Shown here: positions 1-8,289 of the stretch, piece by piece
Layout: every line of letters begins with the position of its first letter
Numbering within the stretch: the stretch's first letter is position 1
Source of the DNA: UBA6115 sp964346355
GTDB taxonomy: Bacteria > Bacillota > Clostridia > Christensenellales > Aristaeellaceae
Direction of reading: 5' to 3'
Length of the DNA stretch: 64,000 nt
Assembly (NCBI GenBank): GCA_964346355.1
Contig: CAYFUH010000002.1
Span: 51,086-115,085 of the forward strand
Notes under the pieces: generated by a model
What the model was told of the DNA's origin: nothing
Database searches by the model: none
What the model saw: the letters and a program-made list of their open reading frames with translations, nothing else
Translations under genes and position numbers: made by a program

Positions 1-164
1 CGCTCGCGCTCCAACTCCATGCTGTCGAGCACCTGGTCGGTCATCTGACGCAGCTCAAACGCGCCGGTTTTTTCCAGAATCCGGTCTGCCAGCGTGCTTT
101 TGCCGTGGTCAATGTGCGCGATGATGCAAAAATTTCTTATGTTATCAAGCCGTTTTCTTGCCAT
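1..164 (-). CDS. lepA: Elongation factor 4 (LepA), N-terminal fragment
   Basis: Partial gene cut by the window edge; only the first 54 codons are present. The product would be the ribosome-associated GTPase EF4/LepA, which acts on stalled or mistranslocated ribosomes. The visible start reads [20 protein letters not shown] and continues [16 protein letters not shown], which is the LepA start with the P-loop (AHIDHGKS) of translational GTPases. A GGAGGGAAC ribosome site lies directly before the ATG and overlaps the stop codon of murC, so the two genes are probably co-transcribed and translationally coupled. The Ile-Arg-Asn-Phe-Cys-Ile-Ile-Ala pattern favours LepA over EF-G or TypA, but the diagnostic C-terminal domain lies outside the window. 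Confidence 0.9.
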   Translation of the reverse strand, partial: MARKRLDNIRNFCIIAHIDHGKSTLADRILEKTGAFELRQMTDQVLDSMELERE

Positions 165-174
165 GTTCCCTCCG

Positions 175-1590
175 TTAATTGCCAGCGGCTGTCCGTTGCT
201 TTTCGTTTTCCTGCATTTGGTCATTGAGCAAGTTGATGTTTCCGCAGCCCATGGTGATAACCAGGTCACCGGGCTGGCCATGTTTAAGCAGCCAGGCTTC
301 AGTCTCATCAAACCCGGGGGTATGATAGGCTGTCACGCCATGCGCCGTCATGCCGTCTATCAACATGGGGGTGTTGATGTCGCCCGGGTCCTTTTCACGG
401 GCTGCGTAAATATCTGTCACCAGGGTGATGTCGGCCTGTTTGGTGCAGGTGAGATACTCATCAAACAAGGTCTTGACGCGGCTGTAGGTATGGGGCTGCA
501 TCACGGCAATCACCCGCCTGTTTTGTAGCCTGGCCATGTCGATTGCGGCGCGCATTTCAGCCGGGTTATGCCCATAATCATGGTACAGGTCCATCCCCTT
601 CACAACACCGGTATGCTCAAAGCGTCTGCGGGCACCGGTATAGTTGGCAAGCGATGCCGCGGCTTTCTTTGTATCAAACCCCAGCTGATGCACAGCGGCA
701 ATGGCGACTAAGGCATGCAGCGCGTTGTACAAGCCCGGCACACGCAGATTGACCGTGCATAGCGTGCTATTCTGGTAGCGCACATCAAAAAACGCATTGC
801 CCTTCTGGTCAAACTCCAACTGGGCGAAGGAATAGTCAAAATCAGGCTGATTGCCAAAGGTATAAATAACGCGGTTTTTGGGTGTTACCTGACTTAATAC
901 CCTGGCCACCCGCTCGTCATCGCCCAGTGCAAGGACCAGGCCGTCATCCGGCAACCGCTCCAAAAACGCGACATAGGCAGCTTCCACCGCGTCCATCGTG
1001 CCATAGCAGTCCAGGTGGTCTACCTCGATATTCAACAGCAGCGCCATGGTGACTGGCATATGCAGGAAACTGCGGTTAAACTCACAGGCTTCCGCTACAA
1101 ACAGACCGCTGTCACCAATGCGGATGCTGCCGCCAATGGCATCCAGGCTGCCGCCTAAGTGAACGGTGGGATCCGCGTCAATTTCGTGCAGCATCTGGGC
1201 CAGCATGGCAGTGGCGGTGGTCTTACCGTGTGTGCCGCAGACACAGACCTGCCTGGCTGCGTCCTGCATGATTTCACCCAACAGGACAGCGCGTTCCATC
1301 TGCGCTATCCCCAGCCGCCGCGCTTCCACGCGCTCCGGGTCGTCCTCCGCGATCGCGGCAGAATAAACCAGCAAGCCCGCGCCATCAACCATCTCAGGGT
1401 GATGGCCTGCCCGCACGTCCAGGTTAAAACCACGCAGGCGCTTTAGGGCGTAACTCTCTGCGGAATCGCTGCCGGACACCAGATAGCCATCATGATAGAG
1501 CATCTCAGCTAAGCCAGCCATGCTGGCACCGCCGATGCCCACCATGTGTATCCGTTGATTGCGCGCGTCCTTTAAGCTGATCTGTCCCAT
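175..1590 (-). CDS. murC: UDP-N-acetylmuramate--L-alanine ligase
   Basis: MurC adds L-alanine to UDP-MurNAc in the cytoplasm, the first peptide step of peptidoglycan synthesis. The 471-residue protein has the MurC N-terminal nucleotide-sugar motif ([17 protein letters not shown]), the ATP loop [13 protein letters not shown] near residue 120, the Mur ligase central part with HLDCYGT, and the C-terminal region with DDYGHNP-like [10 protein letters not shown] and PHTYSR. Length fits the family. An upstream in-frame ATG (1641) exists, but the ATG at 1590 has the GGAGAGGGGAC ribosome site and matches the usual N-terminus. It has its own promoter at 1624-1652, so it starts a transcript that continues into lepA, 10 bp away. 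murI for D-glutamate supply lies 1 kb away on the other strand. Confidence 0.95.
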   Translation of the reverse strand: MGQISLKDARNQRIHMVGIGGASMAGLAEMLYHDGYLVSGSDSAESYALKRLRGFNLDVRAGHHPEMVDGAGLLVYSAAIAEDDPERVEARRLGIAQMERAVLLGEIMQDAARQVCVCGTHGKTTATAMLAQMLHEIDADPTVHLGGSLDAIGGSIRIGDSGLFVAEACEFNRSFLHMPVTMALLLNIEVDHLDCYGTMDAVEAAYVAFLERLPDDGLVLALGDDERVARVLSQVTPKNRVIYTFGNQPDFDYSFAQLEFDQKGNAFFDVRYQNSTLCTVNLRVPGLYNALHALVAIAAVHQLGFDTKKAAASLANYTGARRRFEHTGVVKGMDLYHDYGHNPAEMRAAIDMARLQNRRVIAVMQPHTYSRVKTLFDEYLTCTKQADITLVTDIYAAREKDPGDINTPMLIDGMTAHGVTAYHTPGFDETEAWLLKHGQPGDLVITMGCGNINLLNDQMQENEKQRTAAGN

Positions 1591-1623
1591 CTGCGTCCCC
1601 TCTCCAGTGCGGTGTAGACTTGT

Positions 1624-1652
1624 ATTATAGCGTTGTGTCATTTTGTTTACAA
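1624..1652 (-). promoter_or_regulatory. Promoter of murC-lepA
   Basis: On the minus strand a TTGTAA -35 box (1652-1647), a 17-bp spacer and a TATAAT -10 box (1629-1624) lie about 34 bp before the murC start at 1590. Expected transcription start is near 1617. This supports the internal ATG of murC and not the longer reading frame. Confidence 0.75.
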
Positions 1653-1663
1653 GTTATTACGGT

Positions 1664-2470
1664 CTATCTCCTGCCTGCCTGATGTCTTGCATAACAAAAC
1701 AGATACTGCTGAATGATACCGCTGACCCCTTGAAACTGCTCAAACGGGAAGCCGTCTTGAAATTCCGCTTCAAACACCCGCTGAATCCACACATCTACAG
1801 GAAAGGAATCCATGCGCTGATAGGCAAACAACATAATGCAGGCAGCCACTTTTTTGCCAATACCCGGCAGCTTTAACAGTTCCGCCTCCAACTGGTCGTC
1901 CGTCAGTGCGCCAATCGCTGATAAATCTACGATGCCGTCCGCAATCATGTTGGTAGTGCCTTTAACATATTTTACGCGGTAACCCAGCCCGCAAGCGGCC
2001 AGATCTGCTTCGTCAGCCAAAGCTAATTGTACGGGTGAGGGAAACGCGAATGTCTCCTCATCAATCGGGGCTCCAAACCGCGCTGCCAACTGCGCCATAC
2101 ATCCCTTGATGGCCGGGATGGATTTACGCTGGGAGATAATGAAAGCGATGACCGTTTCAAAGGGGTCCTGACGCAGGATACGCAGTCCTTTTGCATACGT
2201 GTATGCCTTTGCGATGTAGCTGTCCGGATGCGGTATCATGCCTTCAAGCGATGTGTAATCCCTCTGCAGATCAAAATACGATCGCCAGATTTGATCAAAC
2301 GCTGTTGGACTGCAGTCAAAATCAAACACATCCGCGCCCAAATCCCTGATTGCTAAACGCCGATTTAAGGCAATCAATTCAAAATGGTGTTGATCCACCT
2401 CATAAAATCGGAATGATTGCCCGCTGTTGGCGGTCAGTTTTAAGTTAAAAACCGGAATGTGTACCCTCAT
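1664..2470 (-). CDS. ogg: 8-oxoguanine DNA glycosylase (OGG1 type)
   Basis: A bifunctional base-excision repair glycosylase/AP lyase that removes 8-oxoguanine. The 268-residue protein has an OGG N-terminal domain (GQSFRFYEVDQHHFELIALN) followed by the helix-hairpin-helix-GPD fold. The hairpin LPGIGKKVAACIM carries Lys207, matching the catalytic lysine of human OGG1 (LPGVGTKVADC), and FPVDVWIQRV carries Asp226, the matching catalytic aspartate. The ATG at 2470 is preceded by GGAGGACGCG; a TTG at 2482 would place the ribosome site inside the gene and was rejected. The alternative name, DNA-3-methyladenine glycosylase II, is less likely because the lysine is present. The gene is transcribed away from murI. 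Confidence 0.88.
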   Translation of the reverse strand: MRVHIPVFNLKLTANSGQSFRFYEVDQHHFELIALNRRLAIRDLGADVFDFDCSPTAFDQIWRSYFDLQRDYTSLEGMIPHPDSYIAKAYTYAKGLRILRQDPFETVIAFIISQRKSIPAIKGCMAQLAARFGAPIDEETFAFPSPVQLALADEADLAACGLGYRVKYVKGTTNMIADGIVDLSAIGALTDDQLEAELLKLPGIGKKVAACIMLFAYQRMDSFPVDVWIQRVFEAEFQDGFPFEQFQGVSGIIQQYLFCYARHQAGRR

Positions 2471-2520
2471 CGCGTCCTCCAATCACCGTCTTTTCATTGT
2501 AGCATACAGGTAAAGGCTGC

Positions 2521-2550
2521 TTGAGCGCAGTTTTCACGGTGTGTTATACT
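2521..2550 (+). promoter_or_regulatory. Possible promoter of murI
   Basis: TTGAGC (2521-2526), an 18-bp spacer and TATACT (2545-2550) form a promoter-like pair. The implied start near 2557 would fall at or inside the GGGAGG ribosome site (2556-2561), leaving an almost leaderless message, so either the start is slightly further upstream or this is not the main promoter. Confidence 0.45.
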
Positions 2551-2565
2551 TTTTCGGGAGGCAGT

Positions 2566-3339
2566 ATGAGCAAGGATTTACCGATTGGTTTTTTTGACAG
2601 CGGCATCGGCGGGCTGAGTATGCTGGCTGTTGCAATGAAGCAACTGCCCAACGAGCGGTTTATCTACTTAGGTGACAGCGCGCACGCGCCCTATGGGACA
2701 AAAACTGACGCCCAGGTGCGCGCCTTAACGATGAACGCTGTCAAACAATTGACCAATCGCGGCATCAAAGCCCTGGTGGTCGCCTGCAATACCGCGACCA
2801 GCGCGGGCATCAACGCCCTGCGGGATGCCTATCACTTCCCTGTCATTGGGATTGAGCCTGCCCTCAAACTGGCCCATGACACGCATCAAAATGGGGTGAT
2901 TTTGGTGCTGGCGACGCCGCTCACGGTGAAGAGCCAAAAATACCGCAGTTTGTTTGAGAAATACGGTCAGCACGCTCTCTCCCTGCCCAGCCCTGGCTTA
3001 ATGGATTTTGTGGAGCGGGAAGAACTGGATATGCCCGCTTTGCATAACTATCTGGCGGATTTGTTCGCGCCGTACCAGGACCAGGTGATCGATTCGGTTG
3101 TACTGGGTTGCACACACTATTTGTTTCTAAAAAACGCAATCACGGCTCATTTGCCGGCGGGCACAAGGCTGTTGGACAGCAATGACGGGGTCACACGGCA
3201 ATTGATTAAAAGATTGTCAGAGCAAGATTTGCTGGCAAGCCCGCATCAGCCTGCGCAGATTGACATCATCAGCACCGGTGGCGCTAAGAAGGAAGCGCAG
3301 CTGCGGCGGATGCTGAAGGTCGCTCAATCACTTTTTTAA
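2566..3339 (+). CDS. murI: Glutamate racemase
   Basis: MurI interconverts L- and D-glutamate to supply D-Glu for the peptidoglycan stem peptide. The 257-residue protein shows the full two-cysteine racemase pattern: FFDSGIGGLSML with catalytic Asp11, YLGDSAHAPYG, VVACNTATSA with Cys74, and VVLGCTHYLF with Cys182. Length is typical. The reading frame opens at 2521, but the ATG at 2566 follows GGGAGGCAGT and gives the standard N-terminus. Its stop codon overlaps the end of the convergent riboflavin kinase gene by 4 bp. murC lies close by, so two early peptidoglycan genes are grouped, on opposite strands. Confidence 0.95.
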   Translation: MSKDLPIGFFDSGIGGLSMLAVAMKQLPNERFIYLGDSAHAPYGTKTDAQVRALTMNAVKQLTNRGIKALVVACNTATSAGINALRDAYHFPVIGIEPALKLAHDTHQNGVILVLATPLTVKSQKYRSLFEKYGQHALSLPSPGLMDFVEREELDMPALHNYLADLFAPYQDQVIDSVVLGCTHYLFLKNAITAHLPAGTRLLDSNDGVTRQLIKRLSEQDLLASPHQPAQIDIISTGGAKKEAQLRRMLKVAQSLF

Positions 3340-3725
3340 TGCGCGGCAAACCATTCTTTGGCAATTCTGATGTCCTTCATCATTTCAACCCGCATCGCTT
3401 CCTTGGTGTCAAAGGTTAATTCCGGGCGGATGAAATGCAAATAGCGCACGCGCACGCGCTGGTCATACAATTCCTCATCAAAATCAAACAAGTGAATCTC
3501 TATGGTGGGTAATCCGCCCGGTACCGTGGGGTGGTCCCCCTGGTTAAGTACGCCCTGCACCACGCGGTTGTTTTGATCCAGCAGGACAAGGTCCGCGACA
3601 TACACGCCATCCGGCAGCTTGGTTTCCCCGGGCACATAGGGAATATTAACCGTGGGCACGCCCAGCTTGCGGCCAACCCTTTTGCCCCGTACAACAACGC
3701 CGTCCCGTTCTGTCAAATACTTCAT
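3336..3725 (-). CDS. Stand-alone riboflavin kinase domain protein
   Basis: The 129-residue protein matches the C-terminal kinase half of RibF, which makes FMN from riboflavin and ATP. Seen in sequence: VVRGKRVGRKLGVPTVNI (the flavokinase loop with the GxPTxN signature), LPDGVYVADL, GVLNQGDHPTV, and IEIHLFDFDEELYDQRVRVRYLHFIR. The N-terminal FAD synthetase (nucleotidyltransferase) half of RibF is absent, and there is no room for it, because the tRNA gene and terminator lie directly upstream. It could be a monofunctional kinase or a regulatory flavin-binding paralogue. The start is uncertain between TTG 3728 and ATG 3725, with AGGAG 8-11 bp upstream. Confidence 0.8.
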   Translation of the reverse strand: MKYLTERDGVVVRGKRVGRKLGVPTVNIPYVPGETKLPDGVYVADLVLLDQNNRVVQGVLNQGDHPTVPGGLPTIEIHLFDFDEELYDQRVRVRYLHFIRPELTFDTKEAMRVEMMKDIRIAKEWFAAH

Positions 3726-3766
3726 CAATTAAAAAACTCCTGAAGATAAACTTGGCTAAAAACTGT

Positions 3767-3791
3767 TTAAAAAACCGCCATGACGGCGGTT
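3767..3791 (-). terminator. Terminator downstream of tRNA-Val
   Basis: On the minus strand, 1-2 bp after the encoded CCA of the tRNA, AACCGCC pairs with GGCGGTT across a GTCAT loop (3791-3773), followed by a run of T residues. It is a classical intrinsic terminator that makes the tRNA a single-gene transcript. Confidence 0.85.
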
Positions 3792-3792
3792 G

Positions 3793-3868
3793 TGGTGGTC
3801 TGTACTGGACTCGAACCAGTGACCCCATCGATGTGAACGATGTGCTCTACCAACTGAGCCAACAGACC
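3793..3868 (-). tRNA. tRNA-Val (anticodon CAC)
   Basis: A 76-nt cloverleaf on the minus strand. The acceptor stem GGTCTGT/ACAGACC is perfect, with discriminator A and a genome-encoded CCA. The D arm is GCTCAGTTGGTAGAGC. The anticodon arm CATCG-TTCACAT-CGATG places CAC at 34-36, reading the valine codon GTG. The T arm has GGTTCGAGTCC. It has its own promoter (3882-3910) and terminator (3767-3791), so it is transcribed alone. Confidence 0.97.
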
Positions 3869-3881
3869 GGGTGCAATAGAG

Positions 3882-3910
3882 ATAATAGCACCCAAACGGG
3901 CATCCGTCAA
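3882..3910 (-). promoter_or_regulatory. Promoter of tRNA-Val
   Basis: Minus-strand TTGACG (3910-3905), a 17-bp spacer and TATTAT (3887-3882) lie 13 bp before the tRNA 5' end, a spacing typical of a dedicated tRNA promoter. The aldehyde dehydrogenase ends just upstream at 3928. Confidence 0.82.
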
Positions 3911-3927
3911 GCGCAAATAACACCTCA

Positions 3928-5298
3928 CTATCGCAGAATCAGGCGGGTCAGCCATGTCTTCCATTTTGAGGAGGGCAGGTACCGGGCAGAGATATCCGGC
4001 CTGGGATGTTTTTTAAGGATGCCGCGGTAATGGGTAAAGGTATCAAAGCTGCGCTTGCCATGATAGCTGCCCATCCCGCTTTCCCCCACACCGCCAAAAG
4101 GCAGGTTGGGATTGCTGTAATGCAGCACTGTGTCGTTGATGCAGCCGCCGCCAAAGGAGATATCCCGCAAAACCTTGTCCTGCGTGTCCTTGTTGTTGGT
4201 AAATAGATACAAGGCCAGCGGCTTTTCAAAGGTCTTGATGATCTGGATTGCGTCATCCAGGCTTTGATAGCTTGCAACAGGCAGCACCGGTCCAAAGATT
4301 TCCTCTTTCATCAAATCGCTGTCAAGCGTATCCAATTCAACAAGCGCCGGGGCAATAAAAAGGCCGTCTGCTTCCCCGCCCCAGACCTTGCCTTCCTTTG
4401 CCAGCAGGGCCTTGATGCGCTTGGCATGCTTTTCATTGATGATGCGCGCGAGCTGCGTCCCATCCCCAGACATGCGGCGGATTTCTGCCTTCAGCGCATC
4501 CATCAGGCTGTCTTTCACCGTCTCCTGTACCAGCAGGTAATCCGGCGCGACACAGGTCTGGCCGGCGTTTAGCAGTTTGCCAAAAGCAATCCGCCTGGCA
4601 GCCAGCGCGATATCAGCTGTTTCATCCACAATCACAGGGGATTTTCCGCCCAGTTCCAGGGTCACCGGGGTTAAGTGCTTCGCAGCCGCGGTCATCACCA
4701 CTTTGCCAACCTGGACGGATCCTGTAAAGAAAATATAATCAAAGCGTTGCGCAAGCAGCGCGGTGTTCTCCGCCCTCCCGCCGGTGACCATGGACACGTG
4801 TTTTTGCGCAAACACCTGCTGGATGATTTTTTGCATCACTTCCGAAGTATGCTTCGCATCAGCAGAAGGCTTCAGCACCACACAGTTGCCTGCGGCAACC
4901 GCCGCAATCAACGGCACCATGGACAATTGGAACGGATAGTTCCAGGGGGACATCACGAGGCAAACGCCATAAGGTTCTGGCGATAAAAAGGAAACTGCCG
5001 GCATTTGGGCGATGCCGGTTTTTACCCGTTTGTGTTTCGCGTATTTGGGCAGGTTGCGCTTCATCAGGCGCAATTCGTGCAGCACAATGCCGATTTCCGT
5101 CAGGTAGGCTTCCTCATTGGACTTGTGCAAATCCCCATACAAGGCGCCCGCAATCTCCTGCTCCATCTCTTTGATGGCCCGCTGCAGTTTTGTCAGGTGC
5201 TCCAACCGAAAGGCCAGGCTTTTGGTCGTGCCGGATTCAAAAAACTGTCGTTGTTTCATGACAATATCTATGATTACATCGTGACTGGCAGTCATCAT
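3928..5298 (-). CDS. Aldehyde dehydrogenase, class 3-like
   Basis: An NAD(P)-dependent oxidoreductase that converts aldehydes to carboxylates. The 456-residue protein has the family core: MSPWNYPFQL, LKPSADAKHTSEV, FFTGSVQVGK, LELGGKSPVIV with general base Glu215, and GQTCVAPDYLL with catalytic Cys249, then EEIFGPVLPV and NPNLPFGGVGESGMG. The short N-terminus and the C-terminal segment GMGSYHGKRSFDTFTHYRGIL resemble the class 3/fatty aldehyde branch. The substrate cannot be told from sequence. A last stretch (PRPDISARYLPSSKWKTWLTRLILR) looks like a weak amphipathic tail that may touch the membrane. ATG 5298 follows AAGGAGG; an upstream TTG was rejected. It has its own promoter and seems monocistronic. 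Confidence 0.9.
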   Translation of the reverse strand: MMTASHDVIIDIVMKQRQFFESGTTKSLAFRLEHLTKLQRAIKEMEQEIAGALYGDLHKSNEEAYLTEIGIVLHELRLMKRNLPKYAKHKRVKTGIAQMPAVSFLSPEPYGVCLVMSPWNYPFQLSMVPLIAAVAAGNCVVLKPSADAKHTSEVMQKIIQQVFAQKHVSMVTGGRAENTALLAQRFDYIFFTGSVQVGKVVMTAAAKHLTPVTLELGGKSPVIVDETADIALAARRIAFGKLLNAGQTCVAPDYLLVQETVKDSLMDALKAEIRRMSGDGTQLARIINEKHAKRIKALLAKEGKVWGGEADGLFIAPALVELDTLDSDLMKEEIFGPVLPVASYQSLDDAIQIIKTFEKPLALYLFTNNKDTQDKVLRDISFGGGCINDTVLHYSNPNLPFGGVGESGMGSYHGKRSFDTFTHYRGILKKHPRPDISARYLPSSKWKTWLTRLILR

Positions 5299-5341
5299 GA
5301 TATCCTCCTTCAATCAAGATTTGCTGGCTGTGATGCCTGCT

Positions 5342-5370
5342 ATTATAATCCACCCGGAAAGATTTGTCTT
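5342..5370 (-). promoter_or_regulatory. Promoter of the aldehyde dehydrogenase gene
   Basis: Minus-strand AAGACA (5370-5365), a 17-bp spacer and a perfect TATAAT (5347-5342) lie about 44 bp before the ATG at 5298. Confidence 0.65.
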
Positions 5371-5404
5371 GTGAGCGCGCTTTCCCGGGTCTGATGCGCT
5401 TTTG

Positions 5405-5433
5405 TTTGCCAAACCCCTGCTTTAATGTATAAT
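5405..5433 (+). promoter_or_regulatory. Promoter of the DUF4956-VTC-rlmD-MATE operon
   Basis: TTTGCC (5405-5410; or TTGCCA one base on), a 16-17-bp spacer and TATAAT (5428-5433) lie 36 bp before the ATG at 5470. It is divergent from the aldehyde dehydrogenase promoter. Confidence 0.7.
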
Positions 5434-5469
5434 ACCAGAGGTATCTATTTGTTGCATGGAGGTCATTGA

Positions 5470-6177
5470 ATGGGCATTTTAGCACAGCTGGCGCAGCCAG
5501 GGAATGTGAGCAAAACGGACATCGCGCTGGGCACCTGGTGGTCCGACCAGTTTTCGCGCATCACAACCATTGATGTTATTACAGTGCTGGTCTTCGCGTT
5601 AATCAGCAGCGTGGTGATTTCGCTGGTTTACCGCAAGACATACCGTGGCGTGTTATATAACCCCACGTTTTCAACCACCCTTATATTACTGACTTTGGTC
5701 ACGTCCCCTGTGGTGATGGCCATTGGTTCAAACGTCGCCCTGTCCATGGGCATGGTGGGCGCTCTGTCCATCGTCCGTTTCAGGACGGCGGTCAAGGACC
5801 CGATTGACACAGCCTATATGTTCTGGTCCATTACCATGGGCATTCTGATTGGCTCAAAGCTGTACATCATTTCTCTCATTGTGGTCACCGTTATTACCGT
5901 GATGATGATCGCGCTGTCCTTTGTGCGCATGCGCACCAATGAGAACTATCTGATGGTGCTGCACTATGACCCAAGCGCTGAGCAGGAGATTGACGCGGAA
6001 TTGCACCGCGGCGTGAAAAACTACCGCGTGCGCAGCAAGACCATTACCCGCTCCGGGGCAGAGATGACCATTGACCTGCGCCTCAGCCAGCGGGTGGACA
6101 TTGTCAGCCATATGCTGGACATCCCCGGCGTATATGACGCCACCTTGGTCGCGGTTCAAAACGAGACAGCAGTCTGA
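5470..6177 (+). CDS. DUF4956 family membrane protein
   Basis: A 235-residue integral membrane protein of unknown biochemical role. After a soluble N-terminal 35 residues there are four hydrophobic segments (about 37-55, 67-87, 89-100 and 118-152) with the conserved family stretch ALSMGMVGALSIVRFRTAVKDP and DTAYMFWSITMGI between them; a soluble C-terminal domain of about 85 residues follows. The family is known to sit next to VTC-domain polyphosphate polymerases, as here, where the next gene starts 5 bp downstream, so the two products probably act together at the membrane. The ATG follows GGAGGTCATTGA. Confidence 0.88.
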   Translation: MGILAQLAQPGNVSKTDIALGTWWSDQFSRITTIDVITVLVFALISSVVISLVYRKTYRGVLYNPTFSTTLILLTLVTSPVVMAIGSNVALSMGMVGALSIVRFRTAVKDPIDTAYMFWSITMGILIGSKLYIISLIVVTVITVMMIALSFVRMRTNENYLMVLHYDPSAEQEIDAELHRGVKNYRVRSKTITRSGAEMTIDLRLSQRVDIVSHMLDIPGVYDATLVAVQNETAV

Positions 6178-6182
6178 TACCG

Positions 6183-6884
6183 ATGCCGCCATCTGTTCGC
6201 CATGAATTGAAGTTTTACATCAATGCCGCGCAGTACGAGGTGCTGTCGCGCACGCTTCGCGCGCTGCTTGATAAGGACAAGCACGCGGATGAGCATGGCA
6301 ACTACCATATCCGCTCCCTTTATTTTGATACCATTTTTGATGACGCCCTGCACGAGAAGATTGCGGGCACACAAAACCGCAACAAATACCGTATCCGTAT
6401 TTACAATTGCTCGGACAGTTTCATCCGCATGGAATGCAAAAGCAAATACGGCAACTATATCGCCAAGCGTCAAGCCAATATCAGCCGGGACTTGTGCGAG
6501 CAGCTGATGACCGGTGACCCATCCGGGCTTGAGAATACCTCAAGCGGCCTGTTGCGCGAGGTCTTCCGTGAAATGCGTCTGCATTTGCTTCGGCCGGTTG
6601 TGATTGTGGATTACATCCGGGAAGCCTATTTGCACCCGGTGGAGGACGTGCGCATCACCTTTGACAAACAGCTGCGCACAGGCCTTTTCTCTCACGATTT
6701 GTTTAACCCCAACCTGCCCACCATTTCACCTTTGTCTCAAGACCAGGTGATCCTGGAAGTCAAGTTCAACAACTATCTGCCTGCCTATTTAAAAGAGGTG
6801 CTGAGTTTAGCAGCCGGCTGGTCCCAGCGCAGCGCTATTTCAAAATACACCTTATGCCGTCAATTTGAAGGCAAGGAATACTGA
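6183..6884 (+). CDS. VTC domain protein (putative polyphosphate polymerase)
   Basis: A 233-residue soluble protein with the VTC tunnel fold signature: RHELKFYINAAQY at the start, NYHIRSLYFDTIFDD, NKYRIRIYN, IRMECKSKYGNYIAKRQ, VIVDYIREAY and a final VILEVKFNNYLP glutamate/lysine motif. In eukaryotic VTC4 this fold makes polyphosphate from ATP using arginines and lysines lining a tunnel, and basic residues at equivalent places are present. The activity of the short bacterial forms is largely inferred. Directly downstream of a DUF4956 gene, its usual partner. CotH, another common neighbour, is not present here. The ribosome site is weak, which suggests translational coupling. Confidence 0.85.
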   Translation: MPPSVRHELKFYINAAQYEVLSRTLRALLDKDKHADEHGNYHIRSLYFDTIFDDALHEKIAGTQNRNKYRIRIYNCSDSFIRMECKSKYGNYIAKRQANISRDLCEQLMTGDPSGLENTSSGLLREVFREMRLHLLRPVVIVDYIREAYLHPVEDVRITFDKQLRTGLFSHDLFNPNLPTISPLSQDQVILEVKFNNYLPAYLKEVLSLAAGWSQRSAISKYTLCRQFEGKEY

Positions 6885-6927
6885 CAACACTTGATCTGAT
6901 CCACCGCATGACCACATGGAGACAGGC

Positions 6928-8256
6928 GTGACACACACCCAACAACCGTTCGTCTGCACCATTGAAAGCCTGGGCTTTTCCGGCGAAGGAATCTGCCGGC
7001 ATAAAGGCCAGGTTGTTTTTGTTCCCCATGCACTGCCCGGGGAAAAAGTGGAAGTGCAGATCATCAGGCGCAGAAAAAATTACGCTTTTGCCAAAAACTT
7101 AAAGGTGCAAACGCCCGCGCCTGAACGGGTAGAGCCAATGTGCCCGCATTTCTTTGCATGCGGCGGATGCGCAGCGCAGCATATGGTCTATGGGCTGCAA
7201 CTGCTGTTTAAGCAACAAGGCATCCAAGACAACCTGAAACGGGTTGCGAACATTGCGCTACCAGCCAATGCCACCATCGGAATAGCCACGCCCTATCATT
7301 ACCGCAACAAAACAAGCTGGAAGGTGGGCCTGGTTGATGGTACCGCTGCTGCTGGTTTTTATGCCCCAGCCAGCCATGACCTGGTGAGGGTAGATACCTG
7401 CCTGATTGCAAGCATGCCCTCCAACAAGGCCAAAGATGCGGTTGTGTCTTGGCTTCATGACGGTCTATTACATGGTCAACTGCATCAGGATCTGCCGATT
7501 GATCAGTTCGTCACCCGTACCAACCAGGCTGGTGAATTGGCAGTGATTCTGCACCTGACTTCAAAAAACGTGCCGCGCGTGGATGTGCTGATTGATAAGC
7601 TTCAACAAGCAGTGCAAACCCTGGTGTGCGTTTGCGCAGTGGATGATACAAACAAGATGCAGACGCTGTTTGGCGCACCCTTGATAAAAGAAAGCATGTT
7701 AGGCATTCATTTCCAGCTTTCCCCTTTCTCCTTCTTCCAGGTCAATCATAAGGTGTGCGAAAAGATGTATACCTACGCGCTCAAACAGGCAATTCAAAGT
7801 GAAAATGACACCCTGATTGACCTGTATTCCGGCGTGGGCACCATCAGCCTGATTGCAGCCAGCAGATGCCGGGCTGTGATTGGGATTGAACGAAACAGGC
7901 AAGCTGTCACGGATGCCCGTCAAAACGCGGCCAACAACCAGATTACAAACGCCGTTTTCCACGCAGGGGACGCGGAGGTGATTCTTCCCTCCCTGGTGAA
8001 ACAGGGCTTAAATGCCGATGCTGTCATCCTGGACCCGCCGCGCAAAGGCGCGCACGCGGACGTATTAAAGGCCATCGCGCAGGCGCAGCCGCAGCGCATT
8101 GTATACATCAGCTGTCATCCCGCCAGCCAGGCGCGGGACGCCGCCTTGTTAATGGGGATGGGCTATGAGGCCATTTCTTCCCAGCCCTTTGACATGTTCT
8201 GCCAGACGGCTGAGGTTGAAAACGTAATGACCTTCATCAAGAAAAAAGACCGTTAA
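6928..8256 (+). CDS. rlmD: 23S rRNA (uracil-C5)-methyltransferase, RlmD/RumA-like
   Basis: A SAM-dependent RNA m5U methyltransferase of the TrmA/RlmCD family, 442 residues. It has an N-terminal TRAM RNA-binding domain (IESLGFSGEGICRHKGQVVFV), the Fe-S cysteines CPHFFACGGCAAQH, the SAM site LIDLYSGVGTISLIAA, the LDPPRKGAH motif and YISCHPASQARD with the catalytic cysteine. Which uridine it targets cannot be told; Firmicute relatives often modify U747 and/or U1939. The GTG at 6928 has GGAG 6 bp upstream, while the ATG at 6916 has no ribosome site, so GTG was chosen. It is the third gene of a plus-strand run. Confidence 0.88.
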   Translation: MTHTQQPFVCTIESLGFSGEGICRHKGQVVFVPHALPGEKVEVQIIRRRKNYAFAKNLKVQTPAPERVEPMCPHFFACGGCAAQHMVYGLQLLFKQQGIQDNLKRVANIALPANATIGIATPYHYRNKTSWKVGLVDGTAAAGFYAPASHDLVRVDTCLIASMPSNKAKDAVVSWLHDGLLHGQLHQDLPIDQFVTRTNQAGELAVILHLTSKNVPRVDVLIDKLQQAVQTLVCVCAVDDTNKMQTLFGAPLIKESMLGIHFQLSPFSFFQVNHKVCEKMYTYALKQAIQSENDTLIDLYSGVGTISLIAASRCRAVIGIERNRQAVTDARQNAANNQITNAVFHAGDAEVILPSLVKQGLNADAVILDPPRKGAHADVLKAIAQAQPQRIVYISCHPASQARDAALLMGMGYEAISSQPFDMFCQTAEVENVMTFIKKKDR

Positions 8257-8289
8257 TGATTCGGTATTACAAAAAGGAATTGTGTAAAT

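Noticed and set aside
543..752. Small plus-strand frames inside murC and similar shadows elsewhere
   Set aside because: They lie antisense to confidently identified genes, lack ribosome sites and show no domain.
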